In this document: positions 7,433 to 14,394 of the stretch, piece by piece
How the letters are laid out: the number at the start of each line of letters is the position of its first letter
Position numbering within the stretch: position 1 is the first letter of the stretch
Assembly: GCA_021204865.1 (NCBI GenBank)
Contig: JAJPYQ010000013.1
Coordinates: 1 to 37,221 of the forward strand
Length of the DNA: 37,221 nucleotides
Direction: 5' to 3'
Origin: Prevotellaceae bacterium
GTDB taxonomy: Bacteria > Bacteroidota > Bacteroidia > Bacteroidales > Bacteroidaceae
Translations under genes and position numbers: made by a program
Notes under the pieces: model-generated
Database searches by the model: none
Seen by the model: only the letters and a program-made list of their open reading frames with translations
Told to the model about the DNA's origin: nothing

Positions 7433-8296
7433 ATGAATGTGATTCTGATAGCAGTGATAGTGCTGGCGGCCATAGGGCTTGTCGCCTCGGCGGTGCTGTA
7501 CTTGGTGTCGAAGCGCTTCGCCGTCAGGGAAGACCCGCGCATAGCCCAAGTGGCGGCTCTGCTGCCCCAGGCGAACTGCGGAGGGTGCGGCTACCCCGGG
7601 TGCCAGGGCTTCGCCACCGCCTGCGTCAAGGCTGCCGACAAGGGGTCGCTCGAGGGCTACCTCTGCCCCGTGGGAGGCGGGGAGGTGATGACGAAGGTCG
7701 CCGACGCCCTCGGCATGACTGTAGAGCAGACGGCACCGCGCCTTGCCGTGGTGCGCTGCAACGGCACGTGTGAGAACCGTCCCCGCCTCGCAGAGTACGA
7801 CGGCAGGAGAAGCTGCCACATCGTGCAGATGACGGGAATGGGCGAGACGGGCTGCCCGTGGGGCTGCCTCGGCTGCGGCGACTGCGTTGCGGCTTGCCAG
7901 TTCGGCGCCCTTAGGATGAACGAGGAGACGGGCTTGCCTGAGGTGGACGAGAGCCTTTGCACCGCCTGCGGGGCGTGCCAGAAGGCTTGCCCGAGAGGCA
8001 TCATAGAGCTGCGCCTCGCTGGGCCGAAGGGCAGGCGTATGGTAGTGCTGTGCAACAACAAGGACAAGGGGGCTGTGGCGAACAAGGTGTGCAAGGCATC
8101 GTGCATAGGCTGCGGCAAGTGCGTGAAGGTGTGCGACAAGTTCGAGGCTATAACGCTCGACAAGAACCTCGCCTACATCGACGCCTCGAAGTGCCGCCTC
8201 TGCCGCAAGTGCGAGCAGGAATGCCCGCGGCACGTCATACACGCCTTCAACCTCCCGCCCCTTAAGAACAAGGAAACAAACTTGATAAAGATATGA
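7433..8296 (+). CDS. rnfB: Rnf electron transport complex subunit B
   Basis: 287 residues. RnfB accepts electrons from ferredoxin and passes them to the rest of the Rnf complex. One N-terminal membrane helix (MNVILIAVIVLAAIGLVASA) anchors it. The Fe-S domain signature CGGCGYPGCQGFATAC follows. Four ferredoxin-type motifs come next: CLGCGDCVAACQFGA, CTACGACQKACPRGI, CIGCGKCVKVCDKFE and CRLCRKCEQECPRHV. Such a long, multi-cluster form is more like anaerobe RnfB than the short E. coli RsxB. AAAGAGGAGAT just before the ATG is a good ribosome binding site. The stop overlaps the rnfC start by 4 bp (ATGA). Confidence 0.97.
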   Translation: MNVILIAVIVLAAIGLVASAVLYLVSKRFAVREDPRIAQVAALLPQANCGGCGYPGCQGFATACVKAADKGSLEGYLCPVGGGEVMTKVADALGMTVEQTAPRLAVVRCNGTCENRPRLAEYDGRRSCHIVQMTGMGETGCPWGCLGCGDCVAACQFGALRMNEETGLPEVDESLCTACGACQKACPRGIIELRLAGPKGRRMVVLCNNKDKGAVANKVCKASCIGCGKCVKVCDKFEAITLDKNLAYIDASKCRLCRKCEQECPRHVIHAFNLPPLKNKETNLIKI

Positions 8297-9639
8297 AGAC
8301 ATTCAGGATAGGGGGCGTGCACCCCCAAGAGAACAAGCTCACCGCAGGGCAGCCCATAAGGCAAGCCGCCCTGCCCAAGCAGGCTGTCTTCTCCCTCTTC
8401 CAGCACATAGGCGCGCCCGCCGTGCCCGTGGTGAAGAGGGGCGACGAGGTGAAGGTAGGCACTCTGCTTGCCGAGGCGGGAGGCTTCGTCAGCGCTCCCG
8501 TGCATAGCAGCGTGAGCGGCAAGGTGAGCAAGATAGACGCTGTGATTGACGCAAGCGGCACACGAAGGCAGGCCATCTTCGTGGACGTGGAGGGAGACGA
8601 GTGGGAGCCCGAGATAGACCGCACGCCCGACCTTGTGACCCTTGACCGTCACCCCGAGCTCGACGCAAAGACGATAGTGGAGAAGATAAAGAAGGCAGGC
8701 ATCGTGGGTATGGGAGGTGCTACCTTCCCCTGTCACGTTAAGCTAAGCCCTCCCCCGGGGAGCAAGGCGGAGTGCGTCATCATCAACGGCGTGGAGTGCG
8801 AGCCTTACCTCACGGCCGACCACAGCCTTATGCTCGAGCACGCCGAGGAGATACTCGTGGGCGTGAGCCTGATAATGAAGGCGGTGGGCGTGAGCCGTGG
8901 CTACATCGGCATTGAGACCAACAAGCCCGACGCGATAGCACTGCTGACGGAGAAGGCGCAGATGTACAAGGACATAGAGATAGTGCCGCTGAAGATGAAG
9001 TACCCGCAAGGGGGAGAGAAGCAGCTCGTGGACGCTATCATAGGCAGACAAGTGCCCGCCCCTCCCGCCATCCCCATCAGCGTGGGGGCGGTGGTGCAGA
9101 ACGTCGGCACTGCCTTCGCCATCTATCAGGCGGTGATGAAGAACAAGCCCCTCATCGAGCGAGTGATAACAGTGACGGGGAAGAGCCTCACGAAGCCGGG
9201 CAACCTCTTGGCAAGGCTCGGCACTCCCTTCAGCCAACTCATAGAGGAGTGCGGCGGTCTGCCTGAGGATACGGGCAAGATAATAGGCGGCGGCCCGATG
9301 ATGGGCAAGGCTCTGCTCAGCCTCGATGTGCCTATGACGAAGGGAAGCAGCGGCTTGCTCTTGATGAACAACAAGGAGGCGAAGCGCACCGCCCCGCAGC
9401 CTTGCATTCGCTGCGCCAAGTGCGTGAGCGCTTGCCCTATGGGGCTTGAGCCTTACCTCCTCGCCACTCTCAGCTCTATGGCTGAGTGGGAGAAGGTGGA
9501 GAGGCTCGACGTGACAAGCTGCATAGAGTGCGGAAGCTGCCACTTCACCTGCCCGAGCCACCGCCCCTTGCTCGACAACATCAGGCTGGGCAAGACCACG
9601 GTGATGGGTATTATCCGCTCAAGGGCACAAAAGAAGTAA
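8293..9639 (+). CDS. rnfC: Rnf electron transport complex subunit C
   Basis: 448 residues. RnfC is the peripheral subunit that carries the NAD(H)/FMN site, related to the 51-kDa subunit of complex I. It begins with the barrel-sandwich-like RnfC N-terminal domain (GGVHPQENKLTAGQPI). The nucleotide-binding region includes GIVGMGGATFPCHVKL and INGVECEPYLTADHSLM. Two [4Fe-4S] motifs lie at the C-terminus: CIRCAKCVSACP (Cys371 onward) and CIECGSCHFTCP (Cys410 onward). Length and motifs are normal for the short form without a repetitive C-terminal tail. It is translationally coupled to rnfB by the ATGA overlap. Confidence 0.98.
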   Translation: MKTFRIGGVHPQENKLTAGQPIRQAALPKQAVFSLFQHIGAPAVPVVKRGDEVKVGTLLAEAGGFVSAPVHSSVSGKVSKIDAVIDASGTRRQAIFVDVEGDEWEPEIDRTPDLVTLDRHPELDAKTIVEKIKKAGIVGMGGATFPCHVKLSPPPGSKAECVIINGVECEPYLTADHSLMLEHAEEILVGVSLIMKAVGVSRGYIGIETNKPDAIALLTEKAQMYKDIEIVPLKMKYPQGGEKQLVDAIIGRQVPAPPAIPISVGAVVQNVGTAFAIYQAVMKNKPLIERVITVTGKSLTKPGNLLARLGTPFSQLIEECGGLPEDTGKIIGGGPMMGKALLSLDVPMTKGSSGLLLMNNKEAKRTAPQPCIRCAKCVSACPMGLEPYLLATLSSMAEWEKVERLDVTSCIECGSCHFTCPSHRPLLDNIRLGKTTVMGIIRSRAQKK

Positions 9640-9652
9640 AGGAGGAATGACT

Positions 9653-10639
9653 ATGAACAGACTTACAATATCCCTTTCGCCACACGTGCACGGAGGCGAC
9701 TCTGTCGCTCGCAATATGTATGGCGTGTGCATCGCCCTTGTCCCCGCCTTGGTGGCGAGCCTTGTGTTCTTCGGGCTTGGGGCGGCGATAGTGCTGGTGA
9801 CCTCCGTGGTCTCCTGCGTCTTCTTCGAGTGGGCGATAACCAAGTTCCTGCTCAAGCGTGACGCTCGCTCGGTGCTCGACGGCTCGGCGCTGCTCACGGG
9901 CTTGCTGCTTGGCTTCAACCTGCCCTCCAACCTGCCTGTGTGGATAATCATCATAGGCGCTCTCGTGGCTATAGGCATAGGCAAGATGACCTTCGGCGGA
10001 CTGGGGCAGAACCCCTTCAACCCCGCCCTCGTGGGGCGTGTGTTCCTGCTGATAAGCTTCCCCGTGCAGATGACCTCGTGGCCTATACCGGGGGAGAACC
10101 TCACTGCTTACCTCGACGCAACGACGGGGGCTACGCCCCTTGCCCTCATTGCCCAAGGCAACCTTGACGCTCTGCCTAAGATGAGCGACCTGCTTCTCGG
10201 CTCGACGGGAGGCTCGCTGGGAGAGGTCAGCGCCATCTGCCTCATCGTGGGCTGCCTCTTCATGATATGGCGCAAGATAATAACGTGGCACATCCCCGTG
10301 AGCATCCTCGCCACGGTGTTCGTGCTTTCGGGCTTGCTCTGGCTAACCAATCCGCAGACGTACGTCAACCCCGTCACCTCCCTGCTCACGGGCGGTCTTA
10401 TGCTTGGGGCTTGCTTCATGGCTACCGACTACGTCACCAGCCCAATGACGCACAAGGGGCAGGTAATATATGGTATATGCATAGGGCTGCTCACGGTGGT
10501 GATACGCTGTTGGGGAGCCTACCCCGAGGGAATGTCGTTCGCCATCCTTATAATGAACGCTTTCACCCCATTGATTAACACCTACTGCAAGCCTAAGCGC
10601 TTCGGCGAAGTGCCGCAGGGAAAGGAGGCAAAGAAATGA
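9653..10639 (+). CDS. rnfD: Rnf electron transport complex subunit D
   Basis: 328 residues, an NqrB/RnfD-family integral membrane subunit with about nine hydrophobic segments. Thr161 in DATTGATPLA fits the covalent FMN attachment motif. GGLGQNPFNPALVGRVF is a typical RnfD/NqrB signature. The ATG at 9653 (MNRLTISLSPH) is 7 bp from GGAGG at 9641-9645; the in-frame ATG at 9647 is only 1 bp from it and was not chosen. The stop overlaps rnfG by 4 bp (ATGA). Confidence 0.96.
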   Translation: MNRLTISLSPHVHGGDSVARNMYGVCIALVPALVASLVFFGLGAAIVLVTSVVSCVFFEWAITKFLLKRDARSVLDGSALLTGLLLGFNLPSNLPVWIIIIGALVAIGIGKMTFGGLGQNPFNPALVGRVFLLISFPVQMTSWPIPGENLTAYLDATTGATPLALIAQGNLDALPKMSDLLLGSTGGSLGEVSAICLIVGCLFMIWRKIITWHIPVSILATVFVLSGLLWLTNPQTYVNPVTSLLTGGLMLGACFMATDYVTSPMTHKGQVIYGICIGLLTVVIRCWGAYPEGMSFAILIMNAFTPLINTYCKPKRFGEVPQGKEAKK

Positions 10640-11229
10640 AGAAGCTCGAATCAACGTGGTACAACATGGTCATCGTGCTTACGGTGATCTGCATAGTGGC
10701 GGGGGCTGCCCTCGGCTTCACCAACAGCAAGACGGAGACTGCCATCGCCCAGATAAAGGAGCGGCAGCTGACGGACGGCATCAAGGAGGTGCTTGGCGGA
10801 GGGGAGCTGACCGTGGAGGAGACTGACACCATAGAGGCGACGGGGGCAGTGGTATACCGCACCGACAGAGGCACTGCCGTGCAGGCTACCGACCCGAAGG
10901 GCTTCGGCGGAGCGTTGACGGTGCTCGTGGGCTTCGACGCTGAGGGGCATATCCTCGGTTATAGAGTAATGGACAGCAGCGAGACACCGGGACTGGGACA
11001 AAAGGCACAGCAGTGGTTCCAACGGGACGGCAAGGGCAACATCATCGGCAAGAAGGCGGGCAGCCTCTCTGTGAGGAAGGACGGGGGCGACGTTGACGCC
11101 ATCACCGCCTCGACGATAACATCGAGAGCCTTTCTTCGCTGCGTCAACAACGCCTACGCCGCCATGAGCGGCAGCACCGACGTGCAGAGCGGGGCAACAA
11201 GACAGATAGGAGGACAAAGCAATGAATAA
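10636..11229 (+). CDS. rnfG: Rnf electron transport complex subunit G
   Basis: 197 residues. One N-terminal membrane helix (about residues 8-28) precedes an extracytoplasmic FMN-binding domain. DAITASTITSRAF at about residues 154-166 corresponds to the covalent FMN motif (consensus [S/T]GAT), with Thr160 as the predicted attachment site. Here Gly-Ala is replaced by Ala-Ser. GYRVMDSSETPGLGQKA is a conserved family segment. It overlaps rnfD by 4 bp and rnfE by 8 bp, so translation is probably coupled. Confidence 0.96.
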   Translation: MKKLESTWYNMVIVLTVICIVAGAALGFTNSKTETAIAQIKERQLTDGIKEVLGGGELTVEETDTIEATGAVVYRTDRGTAVQATDPKGFGGALTVLVGFDAEGHILGYRVMDSSETPGLGQKAQQWFQRDGKGNIIGKKAGSLSVRKDGGDVDAITASTITSRAFLRCVNNAYAAMSGSTDVQSGATRQIGGQSNE

Positions 11230-11803
11230 CCTTAAAGTACTACTCAACGGCATAGTCAGGGAGAACCCTACCTTCGTGCTTCTCCTTGGCATGTGCCCCA
11301 CGCTCGGCACAACGTCGAGCGCCCTGAACGGCATGTCGATGGGCTTGGCGACGACGGCAGTGCTGCTCTTCAGCAACCTAATCATCTCGCTCCTGAAGAG
11401 CCTCATCCCCGACATGGTGCGCATACCCTCGTTCATCGTGGTCATCGCCTCGCTGGTCACCATCCTTCAGATGTGCATCAAGGCGTACGCCCCAAGCGTT
11501 GACGCCTCGCTCGGGCTGTTCATCCCCCTCATCGTGGTCAACTGCATCATACTGGGCAGGGCTGAGGCTTTCGCGGCCAAGAACACGGCGGTGGCAAGCG
11601 CCTTCGACGGCTTGGGCATGGGCATAGGCTTCACCATCGCCCTGACACTCCTTGGGGCAGTCCGAGAGATACTCGGCACGGGACACGTCTTCTCGCTTAG
11701 CGTCTTCCCCGACCAGTACGGCGCGCTCGTCTTCGTCCTCGCCCCCGGCGCGTTCATCGCCTTGGGCTACCTTATCGCAATCGTCAACAAGCTTAAGAAG
11801 TAA
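11222..11803 (+). CDS. rnfE: Rnf electron transport complex subunit E
   Basis: 193 residues, an RnfA/E- and NqrD/E-family membrane subunit with about six helices. The conserved segment around LLLGMCPTLGTTSSALNGMS carries the Cys that, with its RnfA partner, coordinates an intramembrane Fe-S centre in this family. IVVNCIILGRAEAFAAKN is a second family signature with a conserved Cys. It starts inside the end of rnfG and is followed by rnfA after 6 bp. Confidence 0.96.
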   Translation: MNNLKVLLNGIVRENPTFVLLLGMCPTLGTTSSALNGMSMGLATTAVLLFSNLIISLLKSLIPDMVRIPSFIVVIASLVTILQMCIKAYAPSVDASLGLFIPLIVVNCIILGRAEAFAAKNTAVASAFDGLGMGIGFTIALTLLGAVREILGTGHVFSLSVFPDQYGALVFVLAPGAFIALGYLIAIVNKLKK

Positions 11804-11809
11804 AGCGTT

Positions 11810-12430
11810 ATGGCATACATACTGATATTCATCACGGCGATATTCGTCAACAACATAGTCCTCTCGCAGTTCCTCGGCATCTGCCCCTTCCTCGGAGTGA
11901 GCAAGAAGGTGGAGACCGCCACGGGAATGGGCGCTGCCGTGGCCTTCGTGCTTACGCTCGCCACGCTCGTCACCTACCTGCTGCAGAAGTACGTCCTCGA
12001 GCCTTGCGGCTTGGCCTACCTGCAGACCATCGCCTTCATCCTCGTCATAGCGGCGCTGGTGCAGATGGTGGAGATAATACTGAAGAAGGTGAGCCCCTCG
12101 CTCTACCAGGCCTTGGGAGTGTTCCTTCCCCTCATCACCACCAACTGCTGCATCCTCGGGGTAGCCATCCTCGTGGCCAGCGGCACGTACGACTCGGCGG
12201 GCATGGAGCCCGGCCTGCTCAGCGGAGTGTGGTTCGCCTTGTGCACAGCCCTCGGCTTCGCGCTGGCGCTCATCGTGTTCGCCGGCATAAGGGAGCAGCT
12301 CTCCATGATGGCGGTGCCCAAAGGCTTGCAGGGAATGAGCATAGCCCTCATCACCGCCGGCCTGCTGGCTATGGCGTTCATGGGCTTCAGCGGAGTGAAC
12401 AACGGCTTGACTAAGGTCTTCGGGCTCTGA
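11810..12430 (+). CDS. rnfA: Rnf electron transport complex subunit A
   Basis: 206 residues, the partner of RnfE in the membrane. NNIVLSQFLGICPFLGVSKK and LPLITTNCCILGVAILVA carry the conserved Cys of the family. It is slightly longer than the usual 190 or so residues, with a short extra segment after QKYVLEPCGLAYL. It is the last gene of the operon, which now contains all six Rnf subunits (B, C, D, G, E, A). The complex couples reduced ferredoxin oxidation by NAD+ to Na+ or H+ export. A terminator follows at 12461. Confidence 0.96.
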   Translation: MAYILIFITAIFVNNIVLSQFLGICPFLGVSKKVETATGMGAAVAFVLTLATLVTYLLQKYVLEPCGLAYLQTIAFILVIAALVQMVEIILKKVSPSLYQALGVFLPLITTNCCILGVAILVASGTYDSAGMEPGLLSGVWFALCTALGFALALIVFAGIREQLSMMAVPKGLQGMSIALITAGLLAMAFMGFSGVNNGLTKVFGL

Positions 12431-12460
12431 CATAGGCTACCCGCTTCGGTGACATACCCT

Positions 12461-12494
12461 AAGAGAGGCTGCCCCCTGCGGGGCGGCCTCTCTT
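12461..12494 (+). terminator. Hairpin after the rnf operon
   Basis: AAGAGAGGC (12461-12469) pairs with GCCTCTCTT (12486-12494) and GCCCC (12471-12475) with GGGGC (12480-12484). There is one T/G mismatch and a 4-nt loop. No U-tract follows, so it is a strong hairpin rather than a textbook terminator. Confidence 0.8.
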
Positions 12495-12506
12495 GCGCCT
12501 ATACCG

Positions 12507-12529
12507 TAGGCTTCGTTACGCCTGTATTA
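12507..12529. repeat. Inverted copy of the left-array 23-bp sequence
   Basis: These 23 bases are the exact reverse complement of 6814-6836. With the 24-bp arrays they bracket the rnf operon and its terminator. Confidence 0.9.
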
Positions 12530-12544
12530 CACCCTTCGTACACC

Positions 12545-12705
12545 TGCTAACAAGCACCTCCGTTGAGGTGCTAACAAGCACCTCCGTTGAGGTGCTAACA
12601 AGCACCTCGATTGAGGTGCTAACAAGCAGGTGTACGGAGGTGCTAACAAGCAGGTGTACGAAGCCTCTAACGGAGGCGCAACGATGCCTCAACGTGAGGC
12701 GTCAC
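12545..12705. repeat. Right rnf-flanking array: five 24-bp and two 23-bp palindromic units
   Basis: 24-bp units start at 12545, 12569, 12593, 12617 and 12641, each beginning TGCTAACAAGCA. In the first three, arms alternate perfectly: AGCACCTC, a 4-nt loop (CGTT, CGTT, GATT), GAGGTGCT, then the loop AACA. The 23-bp units at 12660-12682 and 12683-12705 carry GCCTCTAACGGAGGC and GCCTCAACGTGAGGC. The order (5x24 then 2x23) and orientation match 6691-6851, but arm sequences differ while staying complementary. Confidence 0.92.
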
Positions 12706-12723
12706 GGCGAGTGTACCGAAGGT

Positions 12724-14394
12724 TTAATGAAGTGTAAGGAAGAGCGACGCGAGCCTCCACGCTCCCCTGCCGCCAAGCCTTGCGTAGAGCTTGAGGAGCG
12801 CCCCCTCGAGCCTTGCCAGGCGGGGCACTCTGAGGGGCAACGGCGCATGCCCGCGGCTTTGCCCCTCGAGTATCCGTGCCCGCAGGTGCAGGGCCACCTT
12901 TTCCCTCGTGGTCTTGAGCAGCGGGACGACGGCGAGCATAGCCTTGAGGCGGTCCTCTGGCGTGGTGCTGGCCGTTATGCCGTCCTCCCCTATCAGCAGG
13001 AGGTGGAAGCTCTGCCTTGGGCGGAAGCTAACGCTGGGGCTGTGCGCCAACGCACGTACGCCGAGCTCCCAGTCCTGCCACACTTGCAGCTCCTCGTTCC
13101 AGCCGCCTATCGCCTTGAGGAAGGCTGTGCGCCAGAGCACGCCCTGGGTGTTCATCGTCGCGCTGAGTATCTGCGAGCTTACGCTTGCCTTAGCCACGAA
13201 GGCGCGCCGCCTCGCCTTGCCCCCGAGCGTCTGCACGGTGGGGAAGACAAGCATGTCCGCCCCTTCGGGCAGGGGCTTGAGGAGGGAGAGGAACGTGGGG
13301 GTAAGCTCGTCGTCGCTGTCGAAGAAGTACGCCCACCGCCCTCGTGCAAGGCTAAGCCCGAGGTTGCGGGCGGGGTTAGCGCCTCGACGGGGCTCTTGTA
13401 GCACCCTCACGGGGTGGCGGCTCTGTTTGGCGTAATCAAGGCAAAGGGAGAGCGACGAGTCGCGGCTGCCGTTGTCCACGAGGATGAGCTCCACGTCCTC
13501 GTCAGTCACTGCCTCAAGGCAGCGGAAGAGCGTGGGCAGCGTCTTCTCCCTGTTGAGCACCGGCACTATGATGGAGACCTCAACGCTCGTGCAAGCGAGA
13601 GACAAAGCAAGCTCGCTTGCTTTTCCGAGCGCAGCCGAGCCTCGCTGAAAGCAACGCTTGACATACCTAACGCCCCATAGCATGTTGCGAAGCAGAGGCA
13701 AGGGGTTCGCCCCCTTGCGAAGCGTCCAGCCGAGAGCCTCACGCAAGCACCTGTAGTAAGCGTACCCTTTGCCACGGCAAAGGCAAAGCACTGCCCCCTT
13801 CGAGCGTTGCACCCTCGGGTCGGTGAGGAAGCTCGACCCTGTGCCGTCGCCCCCCAAGCGGCACACCGTCTTGGGCACGTAGCCCATTAGGAAACCCTTC
13901 GCCCGCGCCTCGTGCACGAAGACCTCCTCCTCCCCGCACGCCAGCTCTGGGCTGCCCAGACCGAAGCGCTCGTCGAAGTGTACCCGCTCCGCCACCCTGT
14001 GCCTCATGGCAAGCTCGACGGAGCTGAGGTACTCAGGGGGGTAAGCCTTCCCGGTGCCTTCGGTGCGGTATTGGAGCAGGTCCCACTGGGGGTGCGAGGC
14101 GAAGTCGTCGGGAATGCCCTTAAGTGTCTCGGGGCAGAGCCTTTCGTCGTCGTCAGCGAGGAGCAGCAGGTCTGCCTTCGAGTGGGCGAGGGCGGCGTTG
14201 CGGTTGCGGCACAGCCCGTAGCCCCTCATGGTGATTAGCTCCACGTCCTCCCTCCCGAAGGGCGAGGCTAACGCTCCCTCAACGCCTTGGCAACTGACCA
14301 CGTAGCTCACGCCCTCCATAGGGGGGAGCAGCACGCTCCGCACTCCCTCGAGGCGCTCGAGGGTTGTGCAGATGAGTACCTGAAGGGAGGTCAT
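12724..14394 (-). CDS. Two-domain GT2-family glycosyltransferase
   Basis: 556 residues with two GT-A-like domains. The N-terminal one (about 1-250) has a nucleotide-sugar fold start (LQVLICTTLERLEGV), GYGLCRNRNAALAHS, and the metal-binding run LLLLADDDE. The second begins near residue 270 with EVSIIVPVLNREKTLPTLFR, then ILVDNGSRDSS, a GANPARNLGLSLA motif and YFFDSDDEL (DxD), which is canonical GT2. The first domain is more diverged. No membrane segment is clear, so it is probably cytoplasmic and adds sugars to a lipid-linked glycan. Its start overlaps the upstream aminotransferase stop by 4 bp, which places it last in a three-gene operon. Confidence 0.88.
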   Translation of the reverse strand: MTSLQVLICTTLERLEGVRSVLLPPMEGVSYVVSCQGVEGALASPFGREDVELITMRGYGLCRNRNAALAHSKADLLLLADDDERLCPETLKGIPDDFASHPQWDLLQYRTEGTGKAYPPEYLSSVELAMRHRVAERVHFDERFGLGSPELACGEEEVFVHEARAKGFLMGYVPKTVCRLGGDGTGSSFLTDPRVQRSKGAVLCLCRGKGYAYYRCLREALGWTLRKGANPLPLLRNMLWGVRYVKRCFQRGSAALGKASELALSLACTSVEVSIIVPVLNREKTLPTLFRCLEAVTDEDVELILVDNGSRDSSLSLCLDYAKQSRHPVRVLQEPRRGANPARNLGLSLARGRWAYFFDSDDELTPTFLSLLKPLPEGADMLVFPTVQTLGGKARRRAFVAKASVSSQILSATMNTQGVLWRTAFLKAIGGWNEELQVWQDWELGVRALAHSPSVSFRPRQSFHLLLIGEDGITASTTPEDRLKAMLAVVPLLKTTREKVALHLRARILEGQSRGHAPLPLRVPRLARLEGALLKLYARLGGRGAWRLASLFLTLH

